Source: Marisediminicola antarctica (GTDB lineage: Bacteria; Actinomycetota; Actinomycetes; Actinomycetales; Microbacteriaceae). Taken from it: 64,000 nucleotides of DNA. The notes under the pieces were generated by a model. It searched no databases and was not told the DNA's origin. It saw only the letters and a list, made by a program, of their open reading frames with translations. Made by a program: the position numbers and the translations under genes. Positions 55,779 through 63,896 of the stretch are shown piece after piece (the first letter of the stretch is position 1; the number at the start of each line of letters is the position of its first letter). Where the stretch lies: positions 1,736,001 to 1,800,000 of the forward strand of contig NZ_CP017146.1 of the NCBI RefSeq assembly GCF_009930795.1, given 5' to 3'.

Positions 55779-58700
55779 TTGCGTTCCTCCCCGTCCGCCG
55801 TTTCCCTCCTCCCCGCCTCGGGAGCGATCCCGCTTCGGCACCGGTGTCTCGCCGCCATCTCGCGCGGGCGGGGGACGTGGTGTGCTTCGCTTGTGGACTC
55901 GTTGCTTCCGCTTCCTCGGCATCCGGTTCGCACGGAGCGACGGCCGCCCTCGTTCCCTGCTGTTCCCGCCGAGCACCCGCCCTATTCGTTCCCCGTGATC
56001 GCGACGCTTGTGCCTGTCGCCGTCTCAGGCCTGATCTGGACTGTCACGCAGTCGCCCTTCGCGCTGATCTTCGCGCTGCTCGGCCCGGTGGTCGCCATCG
56101 CGAGCCTCGCCGATTCGAGGGTGCAGCGGCACCGGCGGCGCCGGGCGGAGCTGCGTCGGTTCGAGGCGGAGCTTGCGGAGACCTTCGGCGCAATTGTGGC
56201 GGGCCATGAGGCTGAGCGGGCGGAACTGGATTTGCGCTATCCGGGCGTGCACGCCCTTCTTCGGCAGAGCGCCGAGGCCGAGGGGTGGACAGTCGCCGAC
56301 AGGTGGGCGGGTCGTGACGGGTGGGGCGGGTGGGACGGGCGGGCCCGGCGGGACGCACACACCGGCCTGGCCGGGCCGGCGGGGCGTGCCCTCCCGGTCA
56401 CCCTCGGCCGCGGAAGGGTGCGGAGCACTCTCCCGCTCGAGGGAGACCCTCCACCGGCGGGGGTGGCCGATTCCCGGGTCGCGGCTTCCCTCCGCGAGGC
56501 GCGGGCGGCTGCCGCCGTGCTCGAGGACGCACCCGTTGTCGTCGATGCCCGGCTCGGAATCGGGGTGTGCGGGCCGCGCGCTGCGGCGGCGGCGGCGGCG
56601 CGAGCCGTCATCGTGCAGTTGGCCAGCACACTCAGTCCGATGACAGCGACCATTTGCTCGGATGCCTCATCGCGTGGCTGGGCCGGGGCCCTGCCGCACC
56701 GGCTCGAGCCGGGCGCGGGGGCGCTCCCTCCCGCGCAGGCATTCGAGTTCGTGCTGCGTGGCGCCGAGCTTGCCGATGACATGCGTGACGGCCGGCCCGA
56801 GGTGATCACCGTCGGCCTCGCGGGCCGGGCCGGTGACTTGCCGCGGCAGTGCGGCGTGATCGTCACGGTGGGCACCGGCGGCACGGCATCCGCTCGGCTC
56901 CGGGGGCCACGGGGCGAGGAGGGGGACGTGCTCGTCGACTTCGCATCGGAGCGCGAGGCCGCGTTGTTCGCGCACGCGCTGCGACGCCGCGCTCACTTGC
57001 AGGGGCTCTCGGTAGGGGAGCTGCCGGAGCGGGTGCTCCTGGCCGGACTCGAACAGCCGGATGCCGGCGGCGAGGGACTGCGCTGTGCTGTCGGTCGTGC
57101 TGGCGCTGAGCCCTGGTTCCTCGACCTCGTCGCCGACGGCCCCCACGCGGTCATCGGCGGAACGACAGGCAGTGGCAAGAGCGAGCTGCTGATCTCGTGG
57201 GTGCTGTCGATGGCTGCCGCCCACCCGCCGTCAACGGTCACCTTCCTGCTCGTCGACTTCAAGGGTGGGGCATCGTTCAACGCGATCAGTTCGCTTCCGC
57301 ATAGCGTCGGTGTCATCACCGACCTCGACGCCGGTGCCGCGCACCGTGCGCTCGAGAGCCTCCGCGCCGAACTGCTGTTTCGCGAGCGCACCCTCACCAG
57401 CGCGGGAGCGAGGTCGATCGAGGAGCTGGAACCGCCTGGGCTGCCTCGGCTCGTCATCGTCGTCGACGAGTTCGCAGCCCTCGCATCGGAGTTCCCCGAA
57501 CTGCACCGCCTGTTCGCCGATCTCGCCTCGCGTGGCCGGTCCCTCGGCATCCACCTTGTGCTGTGCACGCAGCGTCCGGCCGAGGCGTTGCGCGATTCGA
57601 TCCTCGCCAACTGCACCCTCCGCATCGCGCTGAGGCTCAACAACCGTGCCGACAGCTCTGCTGTCATCGGGACCGGAGCCGCCGCCGACCTCCCGCGCCA
57701 GCCACTCGGTCGCGCGCTCGCCTCCGTCGCCGGCGAAAAGCCGCGTACTGTGCACGTTGCCATCTCGGATGCCGCCGACGCGGCCAGGATCAGCGCGCTG
57801 TGGCCGGGGGACGGGCGAGTGCGGCGCCCCTGGTGCGATCCGCTTCCGCTGCTCGTGCCGCACGCGGAGCTGGCCGCTGCAGTGAGTCCCGACGGAGGGG
57901 TGAATCGAGACGGCGGGCAGGGCTTAGACGGATTCGTCTTCGGGATCAGCGACTTGCCGCAGGAGCAGCGGCGGACACTCGCAACGTATCGTCCTCTCAT
58001 CCACGGCAACCTGCTTGTCTGCGGCGCGCAGTCGGCCGGCAAGTCGATGGTGCTCGACGCGATCGTTGCGGGTGGTCCCGGCGGTGCGACGCAGCTGATT
58101 CCCCGCGACATCGAGGGAGCGTGGGACGAGCTCATGGCCCTCTGCGCCTCGCTCGCGACCGGCGCGCTGACGCCCCGGGTGGTCCTGCTCGACGACGTCG
58201 ATTCGCTGTTCGCGAGATTCGGCCAGGATCATCAGCTCGGTTTCGCGGACATGCTCGCCGGGCTACTCCGGGACGGCCCCCGCCACGGCACGACCACCGT
58301 CATCGCGACACAGCAGCTGCCCACCGCGCTGCACTCCGTCACGGCGCTGTGCGGCTCGCGACTGTTGCTTCGCCTGCCGAGCCGGCACGACCACCTGCTC
58401 GCCGGAGGCCGCGGCGACCAGTACGACGAGCACCTCCCTCCCGGCGGTGGCGTGTGGGAGTCGAATCGGATGCAAGTCGGCCACCTGCCGCCCCGGCGGC
58501 CGCTGCCCGCCCCGGTGCCGCCGACTCTCGACCTGCGGCCCGGTGCTGCGACTGCTGTCGTGAGTGCGTCTCCCCGTGACCTCGCCAGGCGGGTGGCGGG
58601 CGTGCGCGGCATCCGCATCGTCGACATTGGGGCGGCGGATGTCGCACAGCTCGCAGATGTCGAACGGCTCGCGGATGCCGCACAGCTCGCAGATGCCGCA

Positions 58701-58943
58701 CAGCTCGCAGATGCCGCGGTCCACACGATCCTGCTCGGCAACGCTCAGGCGTGGCAGGGGGCATGGACGACCCTCGCGGCCGTGCGGGGCCGCATCCCCC
58801 TCGTCTTCGATGGCTGCACCGTGGGGGATTTCCGCGGCGTCACCGGCTCACGGCGGCTGCCGCCGCCGCTGGCTCCCGCGTCCCGTTCGCTCTGGCTGCT
58901 GACCGCCGGCGACACACTCGAGCGGACCACGCTGCCCGGTTAG
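55779..58943 (+). CDS. EccC/FtsK-like double ATPase
   Basis: The product (up to 1054 residues) has two N-terminal membrane helices (VIATLVPVAVSGLIWTV and FALIFALLGPVVAIAS), a coiled Arg/Glu-rich segment, and two FtsK/SpoIIIE ATPase domains. The first has Walker A GGTTGSGKSELL and Walker B LVIVVDEFAAL with QRPAEALRDSILANC. The second has GAQSAGKSMVL and VVLLDDVDSL. This is the EccC plan of type VII secretion motors, one ATPase short. The start is uncertain: the frame is open to a TTG at 55779, with GTGs at 55893 and 55995; none has a ribosome site, and homologous-looking sequence begins near 55980. Confidence 0.85.
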   Translation: MRSSPSAVSLLPASGAIPLRHRCLAAISRGRGTWCASLVDSLLPLPRHPVRTERRPPSFPAVPAEHPPYSFPVIATLVPVAVSGLIWTVTQSPFALIFALLGPVVAIASLADSRVQRHRRRRAELRRFEAELAETFGAIVAGHEAERAELDLRYPGVHALLRQSAEAEGWTVADRWAGRDGWGGWDGRARRDAHTGLAGPAGRALPVTLGRGRVRSTLPLEGDPPPAGVADSRVAASLREARAAAAVLEDAPVVVDARLGIGVCGPRAAAAAAARAVIVQLASTLSPMTATICSDASSRGWAGALPHRLEPGAGALPPAQAFEFVLRGAELADDMRDGRPEVITVGLAGRAGDLPRQCGVIVTVGTGGTASARLRGPRGEEGDVLVDFASEREAALFAHALRRRAHLQGLSVGELPERVLLAGLEQPDAGGEGLRCAVGRAGAEPWFLDLVADGPHAVIGGTTGSGKSELLISWVLSMAAAHPPSTVTFLLVDFKGGASFNAISSLPHSVGVITDLDAGAAHRALESLRAELLFRERTLTSAGARSIEELEPPGLPRLVIVVDEFAALASEFPELHRLFADLASRGRSLGIHLVLCTQRPAEALRDSILANCTLRIALRLNNRADSSAVIGTGAAADLPRQPLGRALASVAGEKPRTVHVAISDAADAARISALWPGDGRVRRPWCDPLPLLVPHAELAAAVSPDGGVNRDGGQGLDGFVFGISDLPQEQRRTLATYRPLIHGNLLVCGAQSAGKSMVLDAIVAGGPGGATQLIPRDIEGAWDELMALCASLATGALTPRVVLLDDVDSLFARFGQDHQLGFADMLAGLLRDGPRHGTTTVIATQQLPTALHSVTALCGSRLLLRLPSRHDHLLAGGRGDQYDEHLPPGGGVWESNRMQVGHLPPRRPLPAPVPPTLDLRPGAATAVVSASPRDLARRVAGVRGIRIVDIGAADVAQLADVERLADAAQLADAAQLADAAVHTILLGNAQAWQGAWTTLAAVRGRIPLVFDGCTVGDFRGVTGSRRLPPPLAPASRSLWLLTAGDTLERTTLPG
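58645..58716 (+). repeat. Four 18-bp repeats at the 3' end of the EccC-like gene
   Basis: Four in-frame units of the form CACAGCTCGCAGATGCCG encode AQLADA/ERLADA. The last two are identical. The array lies just before the final ATPase-like domain remnant and may vary in copy number. Confidence 0.85.
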
Positions 58944-58947
58944 CCGC

Positions 58948-59017
58948 GCACGCCGCCATCTTCCGTGAGTCGCCCGCTTGTGTCGTGTCCGGGGCGCTCC
59001 AGGGGACATAAGTGGGC
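58948..59017. repeat. 70-bp direct repeat, copy 1
   Basis: Starts GCACGCCGCCATCTTCCG and ends GGGGACATAAGTGGGC. It matches 59351-59420 at 67 of 70 positions (the differences are T/C, T/G and C/T). It begins five bases after the EccC-like stop codon. Confidence 0.9.
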
Positions 59018-59093
59018 CGCTCGCGTGCTTTCTGCGCGCTGCCAAGTGAGGGATCGGTCCGACGGTGCCCGGTTGGTGGGCAGGCTCGGATGC

Positions 59094-59197
59094 GTGGAGC
59101 GGCTCGGATTCTTGGGGCGCTCGGATGCTTTCGGCGGCCCTGATTCTTGGGGCGGCCCGGATTCTTGGGGCGGCTCGGATGCTTCCGGCGGCCCTGA
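59094..59197. repeat. 18-bp tandem units between the direct repeats
   Basis: Units of the type CGGATTCTTGGGGCGGCT repeat with drift. A 25-bp segment starting GCTCGGATGCTT occurs at 59119 and, with one mismatch, at 59173, exactly 54 bp (three units) apart. Confidence 0.75.
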
Positions 59198-59350
59198 GCG
59201 CAGACTCGTACGACAGTCTGCCTCCGCGGCGGGGATCGGTCCGCACCGAGCGCAGGAGATGGTGCGCCACGCCGAGCTCCGACGCCCGAAATCACGCCGT
59301 GTCGCCAGAAACTCCTGAGTGGAGTCCGCGTGCGCTGGTCTGGTATTCGA

Positions 59351-59420
59351 GCACGCCGCCATCTTCCGCGAGTCGCCCGCTTGTGTCGGGTCCGGGGCGC
59401 TTCAGGGGACATAAGTGGGC
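59351..59420. repeat. 70-bp direct repeat, copy 2
   Basis: Second copy of the 58948-59017 sequence, same orientation, 403 bp further on, with three substitutions. It lies upstream of the potD promoter region. Confidence 0.9.
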
Positions 59421-59565
59421 AGTTCGCGCGGTATCTCGGCGGTCATGGGTGGGCTGAGCAGGTCCCTCAGGGTGTCGGGAGGGAGATCGTGACCCGGTCG
59501 CCTTCGTCGTCGACCGGTTCTGAGGGTACCGAGGGAATCCGCACTGAATTGGGTGAAAAGACGCT

Positions 59566-59579
59566 GATTTCGTGAAATC
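59566..59579. promoter_or_regulatory. Palindrome upstream of potD, Lrp-site-like
   Basis: GATTTCGTGAAATC has perfect GATTTC/GAAATC arms around two central bases, about 127 bp before potD. It shares ATTTCG and GAAAT with the palindrome in the Lrp/aldehyde dehydrogenase gap (39712-39724), differing in spacing by one base. It may link transporter and catabolic genes. Confidence 0.35.
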
Positions 59580-59705
59580 TATGTTTCGATATGGGCGATT
59601 TCCTCTCCGATGAGTGCAATCCGCGCCGCCTCTGTGCAAGTATCTATCAACGCGGATCGAGGATGATCCGCACCCGTCCCACCGTGGTTAGAGGAGAACG
59701 CCGAC

Positions 59706-60914
59706 ATGACCAGACCGCTTCCCAAAGACCCAATGATCCAGCAGTTGATCGCTCAGGCACGGCGGTCGCAGCTGTCGCGCCGCACCCTGATGAGCGGTGC
59801 CGGCCTCGGCGCCGCCGCCCTCACACTGGCGGCCTGCGCGACCGGCGATGGCGAAGCACCGGCACCCGCCGAGGACAACTCGGCGAACGACAAGACACTC
59901 AACTGGGACAACTGGGCCGCCTACATCGACGAAGACGACGACGGAAATTATCCGACCCTTGTCGCGTTCGAGGAGGAAACCGGCATCAAGGTCAACTACT
60001 CCGTCGCGGTCGACGACAACAACAGCTACTACGGCAAGGTCAAGGATCAGTTGGCCCTGGGCCAGGACATCGGGGCCGACCTCGTCTGCCTCACCGACTG
60101 GATGGTGGGGCGTCTCATTCGTTTCGGCTATGTGCAGGAGTTTGACCAGGCCAACCTGCCCAACGCAAAGAACCTCACCCCCTCGCTACAGAACCCCGAC
60201 TTCGACCCCGGACGCACCCTGTCGCTGCCCTGGCAGGGTGGGTTCGCCGGGATCTGCTGGAACAAGGAGAAGGTGCCGGGCGGACTCGAGTCGGTCGCCG
60301 ACCTGTGGAAGGCCGAGCTCAAGGGCCGCGTCGGGGTGCTGTCGGAGATGCGAGACACGATCGGCCTCATCATGCTCGACAATGGTGTGGACATCAGCGC
60401 TGACTGGTCAGACGACGAGTTCAACGCGGCGATGGAGATATTCGAAAAGCAGGTCAACGACGGTCAGATCCGCAACATCAAGGGCAACTCCTACCTCGAG
60501 GACCTCAAGAACGAAGACACCCTCGCGGCCATCTGCTGGTCGGGTGACATCACCGTCATCAACGCGGAGGCCGGAGACAAGTGGGAGTTCGCGATCCCGT
60601 CTGCCGGAGCGACACTCTGGAACGACAACTTCGTCGTGCCGATCGGATCCGGGCGCAAGGCGAACGCCGAAGCGCTCATGAACTACTACTACCAGCCCGA
60701 GGTTGCGGCTGAGGTCGCCGCCTGGGTGAACTACATCACGCCCGTCGTCGGCGCGAAGGAGGCCGCTATGGCGATCGATCCTGAGCTCGCGGAAAACCAG
60801 CTGATCTTTCCGAACGAGGACACGCTGTCGAACGCCTACATCTTCCGCACCCTGTCGGGAGCCGAGGAGTCCACCTACGGCTCGGCCTTCCAGGCTGTGG
60901 TCCTGGGGTCCTGA
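59706..60914 (+). CDS. potD: Spermidine/putrescine-binding lipoprotein
   Basis: The 402-residue solute-binding protein has a twin-arginine signal (LSRRTLMSGAGLG) followed by lipobox LAAC, so it is probably exported folded by Tat and lipid-anchored. The mature protein follows the PotD pattern: LNWDNWAAYID, TGIKVNYSVAVDDNNSYYGKV, LVCLTDWMVG and the ligand pocket around IPSAGATLWNDNFVVP. The ATG has GAGGAG eight bases upstream. It is the first gene of a potDABC operon and its stop overlaps the potA ATG. Confidence 0.88.
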   Translation: MTRPLPKDPMIQQLIAQARRSQLSRRTLMSGAGLGAAALTLAACATGDGEAPAPAEDNSANDKTLNWDNWAAYIDEDDDGNYPTLVAFEEETGIKVNYSVAVDDNNSYYGKVKDQLALGQDIGADLVCLTDWMVGRLIRFGYVQEFDQANLPNAKNLTPSLQNPDFDPGRTLSLPWQGGFAGICWNKEKVPGGLESVADLWKAELKGRVGVLSEMRDTIGLIMLDNGVDISADWSDDEFNAAMEIFEKQVNDGQIRNIKGNSYLEDLKNEDTLAAICWSGDITVINAEAGDKWEFAIPSAGATLWNDNFVVPIGSGRKANAEALMNYYYQPEVAAEVAAWVNYITPVVGAKEAAMAIDPELAENQLIFPNEDTLSNAYIFRTLSGAEESTYGSAFQAVVLGS

Positions 60915-62113
60915 TGGCAGCGGGAGGGTTCGCTGAGGCCGGTGCCGACCTCGAACTCGTCGGGATCGAGAAACGGTTCCCGGGCTTCACGGCGATCGAG
61001 GAGCTCAACCTCACGATCCCGGCCGGCTCGTTCTTCGCGCTGCTGGGACCCTCCGGCTGTGGCAAGACGACGACGCTGCGTCTTGTCGCCGGCCTCGAGG
61101 AGGCGACCGCGGGACGCATCCTCATCGGCGGCAACGACGTCACGTCGACGAAGGCGTACCAGCGCCCGGTGAACACGGTGTTCCAGAGCTACGCCCTCTT
61201 CCCGCACATGTCGATCATCGACAATGTCGCGTTTGGGCTGCGCCGGCGCAAGATCGACGACGCGACAGGGAAGGCCCACGAGGCGCTGCGGCTGGTTGAG
61301 CTTGATCACCTCGCCGCCCGCAAGCCGTCCCAGCTGTCCGGCGGCCAGCAGCAGCGGGTCGCCCTGGCGAGGGCGATCGTCAACCGGCCGGCGCTGCTGC
61401 TGCTCGACGAGCCGCTCGGTGCCCTCGACCTCAAGCTGCGCCGCCAGATGCAGCTCGAGCTCAAGAGCGTGCAGGAAGAGGTCGGACTCACCTTCCTGCA
61501 CGTAACCCACGACCAGGAGGAGGCCATGACCATGGCCGACACGGTCGCCGTGATGAACAAGGGGCGGATCGAGCAGCTCGGTGCCCCGGCTGTTCTCTAC
61601 GAACTTCCGCGCACGGTGTTCGTCGCCAACTTCCTCGGCCAGTCCAACCTGTTCAGCGGCCAAGTGGTGGCGGAGAACCCCGACAGCATCTCGGTCGACA
61701 TCGAGGGCAATCGGATTCTGGTGCCGAAGGCGAGGGCGCACCGCACGAGCGGACACGTCACCGTCGGCGTGCGTCCGGAGAAGCTCATCCTCTCGCGCGA
61801 GGCGCCGACGGAGTCGGTCGACACCAACATCCTCGGCCCGGGCCGCGTCATCGACGTCTCCTTCAGCGGAGTGAGCACGCAATACCTGATCCAGATCCCC
61901 CTGATCGGCACGATCGTTCTGTTCGCCCAGAACATGGGCACCGGACCGATCGTCGGCGAGGGCGCCGAGGTGTGGGTGTCCTGGAATGTCGAGCACGGGT
62001 TCGGCCTCGACGACGAGGTCGAGACGGGCTCTCGGTTCCCAGCGGACACCGACACGGCGTCCCTCGCCCGGCAGAAGAGACACGCTCTCCTGTCGGAGCT
62101 CGGGGAGGACTAG
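60914..62113 (+). CDS. potA: Polyamine ABC transporter ATPase
   Basis: The 399-residue product has Walker A LLGPSGCGKTTTLRL, the Q-loop in FQSYALFPHM, signature LSGGQQQRVALARAI, Walker B ALLLLDEPLGALD and the switch His in LHVTHDQEEAM, followed by a TOBE domain from about residue 290. It energises uptake of polyamines through PotBC. The ATG overlaps the potD stop by one base. Confidence 0.92.
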   Translation: MAAGGFAEAGADLELVGIEKRFPGFTAIEELNLTIPAGSFFALLGPSGCGKTTTLRLVAGLEEATAGRILIGGNDVTSTKAYQRPVNTVFQSYALFPHMSIIDNVAFGLRRRKIDDATGKAHEALRLVELDHLAARKPSQLSGGQQQRVALARAIVNRPALLLLDEPLGALDLKLRRQMQLELKSVQEEVGLTFLHVTHDQEEAMTMADTVAVMNKGRIEQLGAPAVLYELPRTVFVANFLGQSNLFSGQVVAENPDSISVDIEGNRILVPKARAHRTSGHVTVGVRPEKLILSREAPTESVDTNILGPGRVIDVSFSGVSTQYLIQIPLIGTIVLFAQNMGTGPIVGEGAEVWVSWNVEHGFGLDDEVETGSRFPADTDTASLARQKRHALLSELGED

Positions 62114-62115
62114 CC

Positions 62116-63027
62116 GTGGCCTTCTCCGCATTCGCGACCGCGACAGCCGCGGAACAGGCGCCCCGACGTGCGAGCAAGGTCGCCCTGTTGCTCCTGCTCC
62201 CCGGCATCGCCTACCTGATGCTGTTCTTCCTCGTTCCGCTCTTCTCGCTCGTGATCACCTCGCTGCAGGCGCCGGCGGAGTTCGGTGACATTGGCGAGTA
62301 CGACAATGCCTTCCGCTGGGAGAACTACACGACGGTGATCGGGCAGTACAGCGCCCAGATCCTTCGCTCGTTCCTCTATGCGGTGCTCGCGACGGTCTTT
62401 GCTCTGCTGTTCAGCTATCCGCTGGCCTACTTCATCGGGGTTCGGGCCAGGCCCTATCCGCTGCTGCAGAAGCTCATCCTCGTGATGGTAATCGCCCCGT
62501 TCTTCATCAGCTTCCTGCTGCGCACCCTCGCGTGGAAGCAGATCCTCTCCGACGAGTCGCCGGTGGTCGCCGCTCTCAAGGCGCTGTCGCTGCTCGCCCC
62601 TGACGCGTACCTGACCGGAACCCCGTTCGCGGTCGTGTTCGGGCTCACCTACAACTTCATTCCGTTCATGACACTGCCGCTCTACGCATCCCTCGAGCGG
62701 CTCGACACTCGTTACCTCGAGGCGGGCAGCGATCTGTATTCGACGCCGTTCACGACGTTCCGCACGGTGACGATTCCGCTGTCGATGCCTGGAATCGTCT
62801 CGGGGGTGCTGCTGACGTTCATTCCGGCGGCCGGCGATTACGTCAACGCGAGCCGGGAGTTTCTCGGCGGCACGGGAACGACCATGATCGGAAACGTCAT
62901 CGAGAGCAACTTCCTGATATCGCTGAACTATCCGGCCGCGGCATCGCTGTCCATCATTCTGATGGCCGTGATCCTGGTGCTGGTGACGGCGTACGTGAGG
63001 CGAAGCGGAACGGAGGACCTGCTGTGA
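62116..63027 (+). CDS. potB: Polyamine ABC transporter permease
   Basis: The 303-residue membrane protein has six helices and the permease EAA loop (EAGSDLYSTPFTTFRTVTIP) that touches the ATPase. A cytoplasmic N-terminus of about 20 residues precedes the first helix (VALLLLLPGIAYLMLFFLVP). It starts with GTG at 62116, two bases after potA, and overlaps potC by four bases. Confidence 0.92.
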   Translation: MAFSAFATATAAEQAPRRASKVALLLLLPGIAYLMLFFLVPLFSLVITSLQAPAEFGDIGEYDNAFRWENYTTVIGQYSAQILRSFLYAVLATVFALLFSYPLAYFIGVRARPYPLLQKLILVMVIAPFFISFLLRTLAWKQILSDESPVVAALKALSLLAPDAYLTGTPFAVVFGLTYNFIPFMTLPLYASLERLDTRYLEAGSDLYSTPFTTFRTVTIPLSMPGIVSGVLLTFIPAAGDYVNASREFLGGTGTTMIGNVIESNFLISLNYPAAASLSIILMAVILVLVTAYVRRSGTEDLL

Positions 63028-63896
63028 CACTCCAGGAAGGTGCGGTGCTGGCCGAGGCGGTGACCACGCCGCAGCCCCGAAAGCCGAGGCAACGGCCCAG
63101 CTTCGCTCTGGGCAAGTGGCTGCTACCGCTCTACACCACGCTCGCGCTGCTGTTCCTGCTCATCCCGATCGCCTACACCTTCGTGTTCTCGTTCAACGAC
63201 TCGGTCAAGTCGAACATCTCGTGGCGTGGCTTTACCCTCGACAACTGGACCGGCGTCTGCAACGCGCAGGACGTCTGTGAGGCGTTCGGCAACAGCATCC
63301 TCATCGCGTTCGTCGCGACAGTTGTGGCGACGACGCTCGGCACGATGATCGCGATCGCACTCGTGCGCTACCGGTTCCGGTTCCGGTCGGGCATCAGCCT
63401 GCTGCTGTTCCTCCCCATGGCGACCCCGGAGGTCGTGCTCGGCGCCGGCCTCGCGGCGCAGTTCCTCGGCGCGGGGGTGCAGAAGGGCCTCGGCACGATC
63501 ATCATCGCGCACACGATGTTCTGCATCAGCTTCGTCGTCGTCACGGTCAAGGCGAGGGTGTCGAGCATCGACCCGGCGCTCGAGGAGGCCGGCCGCGACC
63601 TGTACGGCTCACCGGCGCAGGTCTTCTGGCGCATCACCTTCCCACTGCTCCTGCCGGGTATCGTCGCCGCAGCGCTCCTCTCGTTCGCTCTGAGTTTCGA
63701 CGACTTCATCATCACGAACTTCAACTCGGGAGCCGCGACGACCTTCCCGAAGTTCGTCTACGTCGCCGCATCCCGAGGCATCCCCGCGGAGGCGAACGTC
63801 ATAGCCTCGGCCGTCTTCGTGTTCGCCATCACGCTCGTCATCACCACGCAGGTGACGTCGACGCTGCGCGCGCGCCGCATGGCAGCGAAATCGTGA
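63024..63896 (+). CDS. potC: Polyamine ABC transporter permease
   Basis: The 290-residue protein has six helices and an EAA loop (EEAGRDLYGSPAQVFWRITFP). It pairs with PotB to form the channel. The loop between helices 1 and 2 contains two Cys (GVCNAQDVC). It starts with GTG inside the potB stop and its TGA overlaps the start of the next gene by four bases. Confidence 0.92.
   Translation: MTLQEGAVLAEAVTTPQPRKPRQRPSFALGKWLLPLYTTLALLFLLIPIAYTFVFSFNDSVKSNISWRGFTLDNWTGVCNAQDVCEAFGNSILIAFVATVVATTLGTMIAIALVRYRFRFRSGISLLLFLPMATPEVVLGAGLAAQFLGAGVQKGLGTIIIAHTMFCISFVVVTVKARVSSIDPALEEAGRDLYGSPAQVFWRITFPLLLPGIVAAALLSFALSFDDFIITNFNSGAATTFPKFVYVAASRGIPAEANVIASAVFVFAITLVITTQVTSTLRARRMAAKS

Larger units (their letters stand above)
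58944..59705. other. Repeat-rich non-coding region
   Basis: This 762-bp gap between the EccC-like gene and potD has no frame with a ribosome site on either strand; minus-strand open frames are Arg/Pro-rich translations of repeats. It holds a 70-bp direct repeat pair, a block of 18-bp units and the potD promoter region. It may contain small RNA genes that cannot be recognised by eye. Confidence 0.5.

Noticed and set aside
41241-58943. Canonical ESX/type VII secretion locus
   Set aside because: Only an EccC-like protein is present; no EccB, EccD, EccE, mycosin or WXG100 gene could be found.
58840-59639. Several minus-strand frames starting MSP and rich in RPGHDTSGR
   Set aside because: They are translations of the 70-bp and 18-bp repeats, have no ribosome site and include much non-globular Arg/Pro sequence.
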